From Duganella levis (GTDB lineage: Bacteria > Pseudomonadota > Gammaproteobacteria > Burkholderiales > Burkholderiaceae_D), in contig NZ_WWCT01000021.1 of NCBI RefSeq assembly GCF_009857605.1, positions 62,001-126,000 on the forward strand: a stretch of 64,000 nucleotides of DNA, in the 5' to 3' direction. Shown piece by piece: positions 8,223 through 16,538 of this stretch; the first letter of the stretch is position 1; each line of letters opens with the position of its first letter. A program made the translations under genes and the position numbers. The notes below the pieces were generated by a model that was not told where the DNA came from, ran no database searches, and saw nothing but the letters and a program-made list of their open reading frames with translations.

Positions 8223-8546
8223 TCAGGAATGCGCCAGCGACAGCAGATCCTGAAGGGTGTCGACATAGAAAATGGCCAACGTCTTCGGGCGCGGAACGCG
8301 GCCGCTGCATTTCGCAATCAGTCTGACCACCATGCGGCCGACGTCGGTGGGATGGAAGTTCTGAAGCCGCAGCAGCGGCTGGTCAGCGCGAGCGAAGCCG
8401 TTGGCGATCAGGCGCTCCTGCAATATCGTGCCGTAACGACTAACCAAGTATTCGTTGCGGAAGCCCCAGCGTGTATTCGCATGATGCGTCGTGGCGGCCG
8501 GCTTGTCGCGCAAGACGGCCAGTAGCGTGGCGACGCGGTGGAACAT
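8223..8546 (-). CDS. Hypothetical protein, 107 residues
   Basis: Not recognised. The sequence has balanced composition with two likely helices and a basic middle (HHANTRWGFRNEYLVSRYG). No clear ribosome site precedes the ATG at 8546, so the true start could be internal. The frame is long and has normal amino-acid use for the window, which is the only support. It may be a 5'-truncated island gene. Confidence 0.4.
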   Translation of the reverse strand: MFHRVATLLAVLRDKPAATTHHANTRWGFRNEYLVSRYGTILQERLIANGFARADQPLLRLQNFHPTDVGRMVVRLIAKCSGRVPRPKTLAIFYVDTLQDLLSLAHS

Positions 8547-8728
8547 CAGGCAGCGATAGCAATTCTTGGGAGGACCAGCATTTTGGCCGGTGCTGTTCTG
8601 GCGCAGGCGCCACCCATGAATTCAAGCATCGGTCCGGCGTTTCATTGGCGATAGCCCGGCGCTGGGAGCTGCGTGCGGGAGAGGTCGTAAATCATGGTAT
8701 ATTTATCTTTTCTACAACGGAGGTAAAG

Positions 8729-8983
8729 ATGTTCACGGACCCCGACCTGCGCAATGTTTCCGATCTCACTACTGGAGATTTCATCGCGTTTGAGCTATTC
8801 GACGCGGACGTCTGGCGCGCCTTCCGCATTAGCCGAACTGCGCTGGACGTACTAAGCAATGGCCGTGATCTGCCCCCGTTGCAGTCGTTTGAGCAGAATT
8901 TCGATCGCATAAAAGGAGTCGCGTTCAACGCCCATAAAGTGGGTAACGGCTACGTTGTTCTGGATTCCGACAGCTTTAAATAA
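8729..8983 (+). CDS. DUF1488-like small protein
   Basis: An 84-residue protein. The frame is open far upstream, but GGAGGTAAAG immediately precedes the ATG at 8729, which fixes the start. The order of features (an early FIAFELFDADVWRAFRISRTALDVL segment, then QNFDRIKGVAFNAHKVGNGYVVLDSDSF) resembles DUF1488, in which a strand with 'V..R..ISREAL' is followed by a helix with 'F..NR..I...A' and a C-terminal 'G..V.L.S.DF'. The biochemical function of DUF1488 is unknown. It is followed after 21 bases by another small gene, probably in one transcript. Confidence 0.6.
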   Translation: MFTDPDLRNVSDLTTGDFIAFELFDADVWRAFRISRTALDVLSNGRDLPPLQSFEQNFDRIKGVAFNAHKVGNGYVVLDSDSFK

Positions 8984-9004
8984 CCGACGCGTTAGGAAGC
9001 AAAC

Positions 9005-9313
9005 ATGCGATTCAATCTGGAGCTCGGGGCGGGAGAATATCGGCATGCGGATGTACTCTTCATCGGGCACATAGCGAAAGTCTCCCTGTGGATGGGCGAT
9101 CCCATAAACTCCGTCGAAAGCCAGTACCAAATGCAATTCGGCGACGACTGGGTCGCGAAAGGTGATTTGGAAAAGGCGCATGATGCAATTCGGGTTGCAA
9201 TTGCTGACGCGCTTGATCGTGGTTTCGACCCTTTTCCTGTCGAATTGCTGCCAGAACGCAGCAGCCCAAGATGGGTCGGTCGTATCCTTGATCTATCCAA
9301 TCCCCAGCAGTAA
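9005..9313 (+). CDS. Hypothetical protein, 102 residues
   Basis: Lies 21 bases downstream of the DUF1488-like gene and likely co-transcribed. GGAAG precedes the ATG. The sequence contains alternating strands (DVLFIGHIAKVSLWMGD) and an amphipathic helix (LEKAHDAIRVAIADALDRG), so it looks like a small globular alpha/beta protein. I do not recognise the family. Its place near the integrase end of the island suggests an accessory function. Confidence 0.5.
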   Translation: MRFNLELGAGEYRHADVLFIGHIAKVSLWMGDPINSVESQYQMQFGDDWVAKGDLEKAHDAIRVAIADALDRGFDPFPVELLPERSSPRWVGRILDLSNPQQ

Positions 9314-9508
9314 ATCACGCGGCCATCCCAATCCCACGCTCGTGCACGAACTTCGCCTGAATCAGCGCACCAGCCTTCGTAAGAGAGGCGCTATTACCGC
9401 GTGACCAGAATCGTTCAAACCAAGTACCCGCCCAAAAAGCAGCGGATGTCCTTGTGCATGTAGATTTGGATAAATCATCTCGCTGCGGCACAAGCCTTCC
9501 CCCAAACC

Positions 9509-10522
9509 TCACTGCAGCTTTTTGGAAAGCTCCTCCGCCGTCTCGTTGTAGTAGGTCTGCAGCTCATTCAAATTACGATGCCCCACCACTCTTGCCAGCT
9601 CCAGCACATTGAGCTTCTTCGCCAGACGCGTGATCGCCTCGTGGCGCGTGTCGTGGAATTTCAGGTCGTCGATCTGGCATCGCGCCTTCGCCTTGCGGAA
9701 CAAGGCGTCCAGGCTCGTAGCGGTGATGTCGAACACCGCATCTCCAGCCGGCATCAGCGCGATCAAATCCAGCGCCCGAGTGGACAATGGCACATCGCGC
9801 TTGGTGCCATTCTTGGTGCGGGGTAGATGGGCCACGCGGCCTTTGAGGTCGTTGCGACGCAAGCCGCAAATCTCGCCGGCGCGCATCGCCGTCTCGATCG
9901 CGAACAGGAACGCCACCGCCACGGTACCGCTCCTGGTCGTGACAGGGCCTTCGTCAAACCCCAATGCCACGCATAGGCGGTCGATTTCGTCCTCGCTGAT
10001 ACGGCGGTCGCGCGGCGCGGAGCCTTTGGGCCGACGCACATCGGTGGTCGGACTCTTGACGATCCACTTCCACTCGCGCCGCGCGGTAGTGAACACGTGC
10101 GACAGCAGATTGAGTTCGCGGATGACGGAGGCCCCTTTGACCTTGTCGGTGAAGTTGGCGGCGAGCGTGCCGCGCAACCGCAGATCGCGCCACTGGCCAA
10201 GCAAGTCGGAACTCACCTCGCTCAAACGCAGGCTGCCAAGCCGCCGGCCGCCGACCACGTGGTCGGCGATCGCCGCCAGTCGGTGCCCTTCCATGCGATG
10301 CCCGCGCTTGTGGACCGAGACTTCCTTCAGGTAGCGGTGAAAGGCCTCGTCCAGCGTTTTGAGCGTATCCATCGGCGCGCTCTCGCCCTGACGGATCTGG
10401 GTTTCGCGCACGGCCGCCCAGGCGACCGCCTCCGCCTTGGTCGTAAACGTCTTGGTGTCCCGCGTGCCGCGGATAGCAACCGCTGCCCGCCAGCCCTTCG
10501 GTGTTCTGGTGAAGCTCGCCAT
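9509..10522 (-). CDS. Tyrosine recombinase (phage-type integrase) of the island
   Basis: A 337-residue integrase. Catalytic residues are Arg214 (TAMRAGEICG), Lys237 (RTKNGTK), His290 and Arg293 (KFHDTRHE), His315 (VVGHRN), and Tyr324 or Tyr325 (LQTYYNE). The N-terminal 40 residues form an arm-type DNA-binding segment and residues about 50-150 the core-binding domain. The frame runs open upstream through the tRNA gene, giving an artefactual N-terminus; the ATG at 10522 starts the real protein. It is transcribed away from tRNA-Leu, whose 3' end is the likely attachment site. This gene should integrate and, with an excisionase, excise the island extending to lower coordinates. Confidence 0.92.
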   Translation of the reverse strand: MASFTRTPKGWRAAVAIRGTRDTKTFTTKAEAVAWAAVRETQIRQGESAPMDTLKTLDEAFHRYLKEVSVHKRGHRMEGHRLAAIADHVVGGRRLGSLRLSEVSSDLLGQWRDLRLRGTLAANFTDKVKGASVIRELNLLSHVFTTARREWKWIVKSPTTDVRRPKGSAPRDRRISEDEIDRLCVALGFDEGPVTTRSGTVAVAFLFAIETAMRAGEICGLRRNDLKGRVAHLPRTKNGTKRDVPLSTRALDLIALMPAGDAVFDITATSLDALFRKAKARCQIDDLKFHDTRHEAITRLAKKLNVLELARVVGHRNLNELQTYYNETAEELSKKLQ

Positions 10523-10621
10523 AACTGTCGAGTTGTGTAAAACGTGTGTAAATTTTGTGTAAATCGTAGCAGGGATAATAGGCCCGAAGCGCCGTTCTGC
10601 GCTTGATTCCCCACAAACAAA

Positions 10622-10660
10622 AACGCCATAAACCCCTGATTTACAAGGACTTATGGCGTT
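10622..10660 (-). terminator. Probable intrinsic terminator of tRNA-Leu
   Basis: A perfect 10-bp inverted repeat, AACGCCATAA (10622-10631) and TTATGGCGTT (10651-10660). On the minus strand, the direction of the tRNA, it is followed by a T-rich run (TTTTTGTTTG). It lies just past the tRNA 3' end, so it may have been carried by the island or be part of the attachment region. Confidence 0.6.
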
Positions 10661-10686
10661 CTGTGCTGTAGTACTAATTCGGGGGC

Positions 10687-10771
10687 TGGTGCTCCGAGCC
10701 GGAATCGAACCGGCACGCCTTGCGGCGGCAGATTTTAAGTCTGCAGTGTCTACCAATTTCACCATCGGAGC
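10687..10771 (-). tRNA. tRNA-Leu (anticodon UAA)
   Basis: On the minus strand the sequence folds into a standard class II tRNA. It has an acceptor stem GCTCCGA pairing with TCGGAGC, then A and an encoded CCA, a D-loop with TGGTAGAC, and an anticodon stem GCAGA/TCTGC around CTTAAAA (anticodon TAA). A variable arm and the TTCGATTCC T-loop follow. A tyrosine integrase gene lies on its 3' side, the usual arrangement for an island inserted into a tRNA gene. The encoded CCA end is intact, so the island end restores the gene. I did not find a second copy of the 3' end within the window. Confidence 0.95.
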
Positions 10772-10824
10772 CCAAACAGCCCAATATTATGACATGAACT
10801 CTACATAACTGCCAGACAACTCTT

Positions 10825-12087
10825 CTAAGATAACGGCGGCTGACGGTCACGCGCCACTGGCGGCAGCCGGTACTTGACCAGGCTGACGCGCTGCGACCGG
10901 TAGATGCCGCAATGGCCGGAGAACAGATACGCCACCACGCAAGCCAGCGCCGCGTAAGGCCCGATCTGCGGACCGAATAACTCGATCGCCATAATGGTGG
11001 ATGCCAGCGGCGTGTTGGCGGCGCCGGCGAACACCGCCACGAAGCCCAGTCCCGCCAGCAGCGCAAACGGCAGCTGCAACAGCGGCGCCATCGCATTGCC
11101 CAGCGTCGCGCCGATGTAGAACAGCGGCGTCACCTCGCCGCCTTTGAAACCGCTGCCCAGCGAGGCCACCGTGAACGCAAATTTGCCTAGAAAATCCCAC
11201 GGCGCCACCGGCTGCTGGAACGCTTCAACAATCACCGGAATACCAAGGCCGATGTAGCGCGTGCCCAGCCACCACGCCGCCAGCGCCACAAGCGCGCCGC
11301 CAACCATCGGCCGCAGCGGCGCATAGCCGATACGACGCTTCATGAAGGCCGATGCCGCGTGTGTGGATTTGGCAAAAGCCATGCCCACCAGTCCAAACAC
11401 CATACCCGCCACCATCACCGCCAACACGCTCCAGACGCCAATCGGCGCCATGGCGTTCATCGCGTAGTGGGTGTGATGCACGCCCCAGGCCATGCCCACC
11501 TGGTCGGCGACGATGGCGGCGACCATGCAAGGGAAGATCGCATCGTAACGCAGGCGGCCAATCGCCAGCACTTCCAGCCCGAAGATGGCGCCGGCCAGCG
11601 GTGTGCCGAACACCGACGCGAAACCGGCGCTGATGCCGGCCATCAGGATGACGCGCCGTTCGCTGTGGCGCAGACGGAAGATCGGCGTCAGCTGGTCGGC
11701 CAGCGTGCCGCCCATCTGCACCGCCGTGCCTTCACGCCCGACCGAGGCGCCGAACAAATGCGACACCACGGTGCCAATCAACACCAGCGGCGCCATACGC
11801 AGCGGGACGACTTTCTTGGGATCGTGGATTTCGTCGATCAGCAGGTTATTGCCGGCTTCCACACTGCTGCCCACCTTGAGATAGATCCAGCCGACCGCGA
11901 AGCCGGCCAGCGGCAGCAGCCAGATAATCCACGAATGGGTTTCACGCCAGTGCGTGGCGTAGTCCAACGCAAACAGAAAACCAGCCGACGCGGTGCCGCT
12001 TAGCACCGCAATCAGGCCGGCCAGAAAGGTCCACTTACCGATATACGGCAGCAGCAGGAGTTGTTCAGGGTAGCGAGATGGCGTCAT
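10825..12087 (-). CDS. CLC-F-type fluoride/proton antiporter (CLC family)
   Basis: A 420-residue membrane protein with about ten hydrophobic helices and CLC signatures. The gating glutamate is Glu119 in GREGT (117-121), and a GSGFKGGEVTPLFYIGATLG-like pore segment is present. The selectivity filter reads GNN (79-81, in EAGNNLLIDEIH) instead of the GSGIP of chloride CLCs. That GNN/IDEIHDP signature belongs to the fluoride-exporting CLC-F clade (formerly EriC-F). It would pump fluoride out of the cytoplasm in exchange for protons. The ATG at 12087 is preferred over a TTG at 12126. I looked for a fluoride riboswitch upstream and did not find a convincing one. Confidence 0.88.
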   Translation of the reverse strand: MTPSRYPEQLLLLPYIGKWTFLAGLIAVLSGTASAGFLFALDYATHWRETHSWIIWLLPLAGFAVGWIYLKVGSSVEAGNNLLIDEIHDPKKVVPLRMAPLVLIGTVVSHLFGASVGREGTAVQMGGTLADQLTPIFRLRHSERRVILMAGISAGFASVFGTPLAGAIFGLEVLAIGRLRYDAIFPCMVAAIVADQVGMAWGVHHTHYAMNAMAPIGVWSVLAVMVAGMVFGLVGMAFAKSTHAASAFMKRRIGYAPLRPMVGGALVALAAWWLGTRYIGLGIPVIVEAFQQPVAPWDFLGKFAFTVASLGSGFKGGEVTPLFYIGATLGNAMAPLLQLPFALLAGLGFVAVFAGAANTPLASTIMAIELFGPQIGPYAALACVVAYLFSGHCGIYRSQRVSLVKYRLPPVARDRQPPLS

Positions 12088-12197
12088 AGAACGGTCGATA
12101 CTAACAAATCCGCTGAGATGGATCAAATCTCATGTGGATAGGTCTAATACCTTATCAGCCCGCCATTGCCCGATTCGCTCGACAGGAGGACGATTTC

Positions 12198-13001
12198 ATG
12201 ATGGAAGAGCGCATAACAACACTGGAAGCAGCGTCCGACAGCAACGCCACGGCGCTTGCTGCGCTGGGGAACGAGATGAACGATCGATTCAATCGCATCG
12301 AAACCGAGTTAAGCGAACTGCGCCAGAACAAGGCTGATAACGACTCGACCTTATACCGGCTCACCAATATGCAGGACGAGATGAACCGGCGTTTCGGTGA
12401 ATCCAAAGATGAATTGCAGCGACGAGCAACCGAATTACGGGAACACATCGAACGCGCCTCGATCTTGGGTCGCGAGGAAACCGAGGACTGCAAGCAGGAA
12501 ATCCGCACGGAAATCGAGCGGCGTTTCACAGAGTTGCGCGGCGAAATTGAACTCCGCTTCGAGATGTTGCGAAGCGCGGAAGAGAAAGATTTCAAAGCCG
12601 CCAGTGACAACCTGTCCACCCACACAGCAATGATACGAGAGGACATTGACCGGCGATTTAACGAATTGCGACATGAGCTGGACCGGCGCTTCGCCGAACC
12701 AAGGGAAGAAACCAACCGAAGATTCGGACTCGTAGACGACCAATTCAAGCAAGTAGAAAAGCGCTTCCAAGAGGTGGATCAACGCTTTGACGAGATAGAT
12801 AAGCGTTTTGACGCGGTAGACAAGCGCTTCGAAGCAGTTGACAGGCGCTTCGAACAGGTAGACAAGCGCTTTGATCGCGTGGAGGCCTCCATTGACGAGT
12901 TGCGTAAGGAACTCCAGCGCTTTATGCGCTGGGGCCTTGGCCTCCTGATGATGATCGCCGTGGCGGCAATCTCAGCGGTTGCCAAGGCCTTTCTCGGCTA
13001 G
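12198..13001 (+). CDS. Heptad-repeat coiled-coil protein with C-terminal membrane anchor
   Basis: A 267-residue protein that is almost entirely coiled coil. From about residue 170 it carries near-perfect heptads of the form xxVDKRF, over half a dozen in a row. It ends in a hydrophobic helix (about 245-265) and a short tail, consistent with a tail-anchored inner-membrane protein. AGGAGG seven bases before the ATG at 12198 fixes the start. Proteins with such repeats are often phage- or bacteriocin-like tail or envelope fibres, but no specific family can be claimed. It is transcribed divergently from the CLC gene and overlaps the multicopper oxidase stop by four bases. Confidence 0.75.
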   Translation: MMEERITTLEAASDSNATALAALGNEMNDRFNRIETELSELRQNKADNDSTLYRLTNMQDEMNRRFGESKDELQRRATELREHIERASILGREETEDCKQEIRTEIERRFTELRGEIELRFEMLRSAEEKDFKAASDNLSTHTAMIREDIDRRFNELRHELDRRFAEPREETNRRFGLVDDQFKQVEKRFQEVDQRFDEIDKRFDAVDKRFEAVDRRFEQVDKRFDRVEASIDELRKELQRFMRWGLGLLMMIAVAAISAVAKAFLG

Positions 13002-14368
13002 TGATGGTGATGCATATCCCCATCCCGCTTCACGTCGATCGCCTCTGAGGGTTTGGCCGGCGGTGCGCCCGGTGCGCGCGGAGCGGGCGGCAGTTCGCCC
13101 GTCCACTCGTGCGCCACGGTACCTGGCGGATGCTTGTACCAGCCCGGATCCTTGTAGTCGTTGCGCGCCAGCCCTTCCCTCACCTTCATTACCGTGAACA
13201 TGCCGCCCATATCCAGGCCGCCGAACGGACCATCGCCGCTCATCATCGGCAGCGTGTTCTCCGGCAGCGGCATCTGCATGCCGCCCATCGCTGCCCCCTT
13301 GTCGCCCATCACCATATAGCCCGGCACCAGGTTATTGATCTTCTCCGCCACGCCGCTGTGATCCACGCCAATCATGGTCGGTACCGAGTGCCCCATGGCG
13401 TTCATGGTGTGATGCGATTTATGACAGTGGAACGACCAGTCGCCGGGCTCGTCGGCGATAAACTCGATCGCCCGCATCTGGCCCACCGCGATATCGGTGG
13501 TCACCTCCGGCCAGCGCGCCGCCGGACGCACCCAGCCGCCATCGGTGCCGGTCACTTCAAACGTATGGCCATGCAAATGCACCGGATGATTGGTCATCGT
13601 CAGATTGCCGACGCGGATGCGCACGCGGTCGTCCTTGCGCACCACCATCGGATCGATGCCCGGAAACGCGCGGCTGTTAAACGTCCACAGGTTAAAGTCG
13701 GTCATCGTATTGATCTTCGGCGTGTAGCTGCCCGGATCGATATCGTAAGCATTCAGCAGGAAGACAAAATCGCGGTCCACCGCATGCTGCTTCGGATCGC
13801 GCGGATGCGTCACCCAGAAGCCCATCATCCCCATCGCCATCTGCGCCATCTCGTCCGCGTGCGGGTGATACATGAAGGTGCCCGCATGCTTGGCCACAAA
13901 TTCATACACAAACGTCTTCCCCGGGGGGATGCCAGGCTGCGTCAGGCCGGTCACGCCGTCCATGCCGTTCGGCAGACGCTGACCATGCCAATGCACGCTG
14001 GTGTGCTCCGGCAGCTTGTTGGTCACGAAGATACGCACCCGGTCGCCTTCCACCACCTCGATGGTCGGGCCGGGACTCTGGCCGTTATAGCCCCACAGGT
14101 TGGCCGTCATGCCGGGCGCAATCTCGCGCACCACCGGCTCGGCCACCAGATGGAACTCCTTGACGCCATCCTTCATCCGCCACGGCAGCGTCCAGCCATT
14201 CAGCGTAACGACCGGATTATATGGACGGCCGTTCGGTGGCGACAATGGCGCCTGCGTAGCGGCGGTCGATTGCACCGGTGCTTCCGGCAGCGAGGCCACT
14301 GCGGCCTTGGTCACCATGCCGGCGCCGATCAGCGCCGCGCCGGACAAGAAAGATCTGCGGTCGGTCAT
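12998..14368 (-). CDS. Tat-exported multicopper oxidase (copper resistance)
   Basis: A 456-residue protein with a twin-arginine signal (TDRRSFLSGAALIG). The four copper-ligand motifs are present: HWHG (H126, H128), HPHAD (H168, H170), HPVHLHGH (H261, H264, H266) and HCHKSHHTMNAM, which gives the type 1 His-Cys-His with axial Met325. It ends in DMHHHH, a further metal-binding tail. Such periplasmic oxidases convert Cu(I) to less toxic Cu(II). It is the last of three genes with a TolC-type lipoprotein and a small His/Met-rich protein, forming a copper-detoxification operon. Its start overlaps the upstream gene's stop by four bases (ATGA). Confidence 0.9.
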   Translation of the reverse strand: MTDRRSFLSGAALIGAGMVTKAAVASLPEAPVQSTAATQAPLSPPNGRPYNPVVTLNGWTLPWRMKDGVKEFHLVAEPVVREIAPGMTANLWGYNGQSPGPTIEVVEGDRVRIFVTNKLPEHTSVHWHGQRLPNGMDGVTGLTQPGIPPGKTFVYEFVAKHAGTFMYHPHADEMAQMAMGMMGFWVTHPRDPKQHAVDRDFVFLLNAYDIDPGSYTPKINTMTDFNLWTFNSRAFPGIDPMVVRKDDRVRIRVGNLTMTNHPVHLHGHTFEVTGTDGGWVRPAARWPEVTTDIAVGQMRAIEFIADEPGDWSFHCHKSHHTMNAMGHSVPTMIGVDHSGVAEKINNLVPGYMVMGDKGAAMGGMQMPLPENTLPMMSGDGPFGGLDMGGMFTVMKVREGLARNDYKDPGWYKHPPGTVAHEWTGELPPAPRAPGAPPAKPSEAIDVKRDGDMHHHH

Positions 14369-15747
14369 GGTTGTACTCCTTTATTCGTTGGCAGACGGCC
14401 GCCCAGTGCGGCCTCCAGGTTGGCTTGCGCGGTCCAGTAGTCCCGCAGCGCGCCGATGTAGCCGCTAACGGCGGTGGCCTGTTCGCGCGCATCGGCCAGC
14501 AGTTCGAAGACGCTCATCAACATGCCGTTGTAGCGCAACAGGGTTTGCTCGGAAATCTGCTTCCGCAGCGGCAGCACGCGGTCGCGGTAGTGGCGCGCCA
14601 GATCATATGAAGCGCGATAGTCCGCATAACTCTCGCGCGCCTCGCTGCGCGCCTGCACCGCCGCCTGCGCCAACTGATTGACCGACTGCATATAGGTCGC
14701 TTCCGCCCGCGCGACACGCGCCGAGCCCCAGTCGAATAGCGGAATCTCCAACGTCAGTTCATAGCCGCGCGTGGCGGTTGGGCCGTCGGTGTTGCGCACC
14801 GCACCCAGATCCAGCACATTGATGAAGCGCGTGGTGCGCGTCAGGCCCAGCGTGGATGCCGTCTGCTCGGTATCCAGTTTGGCGGCCTGGATATCCAGCC
14901 GCTCGTCGACCGCAGCCTGCTCCACGTTCGCCAGTTCGCGCGGCGCGGCCGGCAGGTCGGGCAGATGATCGGGCAAGCGGTACGCCGCCGCCTGTTCGCC
15001 ACTCAAACCCAGTAAGCGCGTCAGCTTCTCGCGCGCCGCCACGGCGGCCTTTTGCGTATGCGTGACATCGGCCACCGTTTGCGCGTGATAGGCCTGTTCC
15101 CGCGCCATGTCCAGCGAACTCCAGTTGCCGGCCTTGCGCATGCGTTCCGACAGCTCGGCGCTGGCCTGCGCAGAAGCTTCGACCTGCTTGGCGTAGTCGG
15201 CGATCTGCGTCGAGGCTACGGCATCAACCCAGGCGCGGCGCGTGTCGGCAGCCACCTTCAGCGCCTCGTTCGACACCAGCAGCTTGGTTTGTTCAAAGCG
15301 CCGGCCTTCGATGCGGCTGGCCATCGGCGCGGTAATCAGCCCGACCAGGTTGAAGGTCAGCGTGCGTTCGATGCCGACCTCGCCGCCGCCATGGCTGCGT
15401 TTAAAGTCCAGCACCGGATTTTGCAGACGGCCAGCCTGCACCAGGTCCGCCTCGGCCACGCCCAGCGACCAGTAAGTGGCCTGCAGACCGCGGTTATTCA
15501 GCAGCGCGACCTGCACCGCATCGTCGGCAGACAAAGGCTGCTCCAGCTTTTTGCCGATGACGGCGGCCAGCGCGCGCGCGTCGTCTTCATTGCGCGGCAG
15601 ACGGCCGGCCACGCTCGCAGGCGCGCCGGTGCGTTGTTCGCTCACGCCGGCGACCGCGCCAAAGCCGCCGTCGCCGGACAGCGATGCGCAGCCGCCCAGC
15701 AGCGCCAGCAAGCTCACGCCGCCGACGAGTTTATACAGAGAAGTCAT
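14365..15747 (-). CDS. TolC-family outer-membrane efflux lipoprotein
   Basis: A 460-residue protein with a lipoprotein signal peptide ending in the lipobox LGGC (Cys20). Two repeated helical hairpin regions of the OEP/TolC fold follow (about 60-250 and 270-455), each rich in Ala/Leu/Glu/Arg coiled-coil sequence. TolC-type proteins form trimeric channels across the outer membrane for tripartite pumps. There is no RND or membrane-fusion gene beside it; the neighbours are a multicopper oxidase and a small metal-binding protein, so copper export or delivery is the likely use. An inner-membrane partner would have to be encoded elsewhere. Confidence 0.85.
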   Translation of the reverse strand: MTSLYKLVGGVSLLALLGGCASLSGDGGFGAVAGVSEQRTGAPASVAGRLPRNEDDARALAAVIGKKLEQPLSADDAVQVALLNNRGLQATYWSLGVAEADLVQAGRLQNPVLDFKRSHGGGEVGIERTLTFNLVGLITAPMASRIEGRRFEQTKLLVSNEALKVAADTRRAWVDAVASTQIADYAKQVEASAQASAELSERMRKAGNWSSLDMAREQAYHAQTVADVTHTQKAAVAAREKLTRLLGLSGEQAAAYRLPDHLPDLPAAPRELANVEQAAVDERLDIQAAKLDTEQTASTLGLTRTTRFINVLDLGAVRNTDGPTATRGYELTLEIPLFDWGSARVARAEATYMQSVNQLAQAAVQARSEARESYADYRASYDLARHYRDRVLPLRKQISEQTLLRYNGMLMSVFELLADAREQATAVSGYIGALRDYWTAQANLEAALGGRLPTNKGVQP

Positions 15748-15807
15748 GTCCTCTTACCTCAAGAATCGTTATGGAATACCCAGCTCGCAGACGGAGCTGT
15801 CGTGTGA

Positions 15808-16197
15808 TCAGGCGTGCAGGCCTTGAGGGGGACGTTCAGGATGGGCCAGATCGACCGCAGGGAGGAAATCGGAATAGAAAGGAATCGCGCGCGACGCCGA
15901 CGGCAATGCCGGCTCGGCCAATTCCAGCGCCAATACCGGCGCCGCAGCCGCACAGCATGCGGAGCCGCTGCACTTCATGGTGGTATGGGAGGATGAGCCG
16001 TCATGCTGATGCTGATCGGCCTTGGCCTGCGCCGCCATCATGGCCGCGTGGTCGTGCGGACCGGCAGGCATGGTCATCGACGCCTTGCCGGTGGTCGCAG
16101 GCGCGACGCACAGCAGCATCTGCGCCGAAGCGTATCCCTGATACGGGAGCGCCAGCAGCATCAGCCAAACGACGAGAGATCGGAGCAAGACAGTCAT
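15808..16197 (-). CDS. Small periplasmic His/Met-rich protein of the copper operon
   Basis: A 129-residue protein with a Sec signal peptide (VVWLMLLALPYQGYASA). A middle segment (about 40-75) is rich in His and Met (MTMPAGPHDHAAMM, then QHQHDG). A KCSGSACC cysteine cluster follows. The composition resembles small copper-binding or copper-inducible proteins such as the DUF2946/CopL-like group. It lies 60 bases upstream of the TolC-family gene and would be the first gene of the operon, so it may sense or buffer copper. The exact family is not certain. Confidence 0.6.
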   Translation of the reverse strand: MTVLLRSLVVWLMLLALPYQGYASAQMLLCVAPATTGKASMTMPAGPHDHAAMMAAQAKADQHQHDGSSSHTTMKCSGSACCAAAAPVLALELAEPALPSASRAIPFYSDFLPAVDLAHPERPPQGLHA

Positions 16198-16240
16198 GCG
16201 GCTATGTTATCACAAGCCGCAATCGCAGGTAATCAAGCCA

Positions 16241-16480
16241 TCAGACCATCCGCACCAGTGGATTGGCGATGATGTTGTCAATCTGGATAATCGCCTCGTC
16301 GCAGGCGGCGGCGATGGCGTCTTCCTTCATGTCGCGCACAAACTGCATGGTCGCGCCTTCAAATACCTCTTCGCCGTCGGCGTCTACGCGCGCCAGGTCG
16401 CAACTGGCCGTCCACTTGTGATCATCGGTCGGCAGCGCGGTCGGAATGATGTCCCATCCTTTGTAATGCAGCTTGTCCAT
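16241..16480 (-). CDS. Small hypothetical protein, 79 residues
   Basis: Starts MDKLHYKGWDIIPTAL after a strong AAGGAGG. The N-terminal half is predicted beta (KLHYKGWDIIPTALPTDDHKW) and the C-terminal part is a helix with acidic residues. This layout is common to small uncharacterised proteins of Burkholderiales that lack a named function. No transmembrane segment or signal is visible. It is a single gene between the copper operon and the M28 peptidase. Confidence 0.6.
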   Translation of the reverse strand: MDKLHYKGWDIIPTALPTDDHKWTASCDLARVDADGEEVFEGATMQFVRDMKEDAIAAACDEAIIQIDNIIANPLVRMV

Positions 16481-16538
16481 GATGGCCTCCTTATTGAGTC
16501 AGAAGGCTATCACGGACCGCCTAAATCCGGCGCACGTC

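Noticed and set aside
10523..10765. N-terminal extension of the integrase frame beginning with MVKLVDTADLKSAA
   Set aside because: This is the translation of the tRNA-Leu gene and the spacer; the real integrase starts at 10522.
12088..12197. Possible fluoride riboswitch upstream of the CLC-F gene
   Set aside because: The minus-strand leader has a GGCTGAT-like piece but lacks the consensus paired elements and the conserved TGATGRCTYCTRC end.
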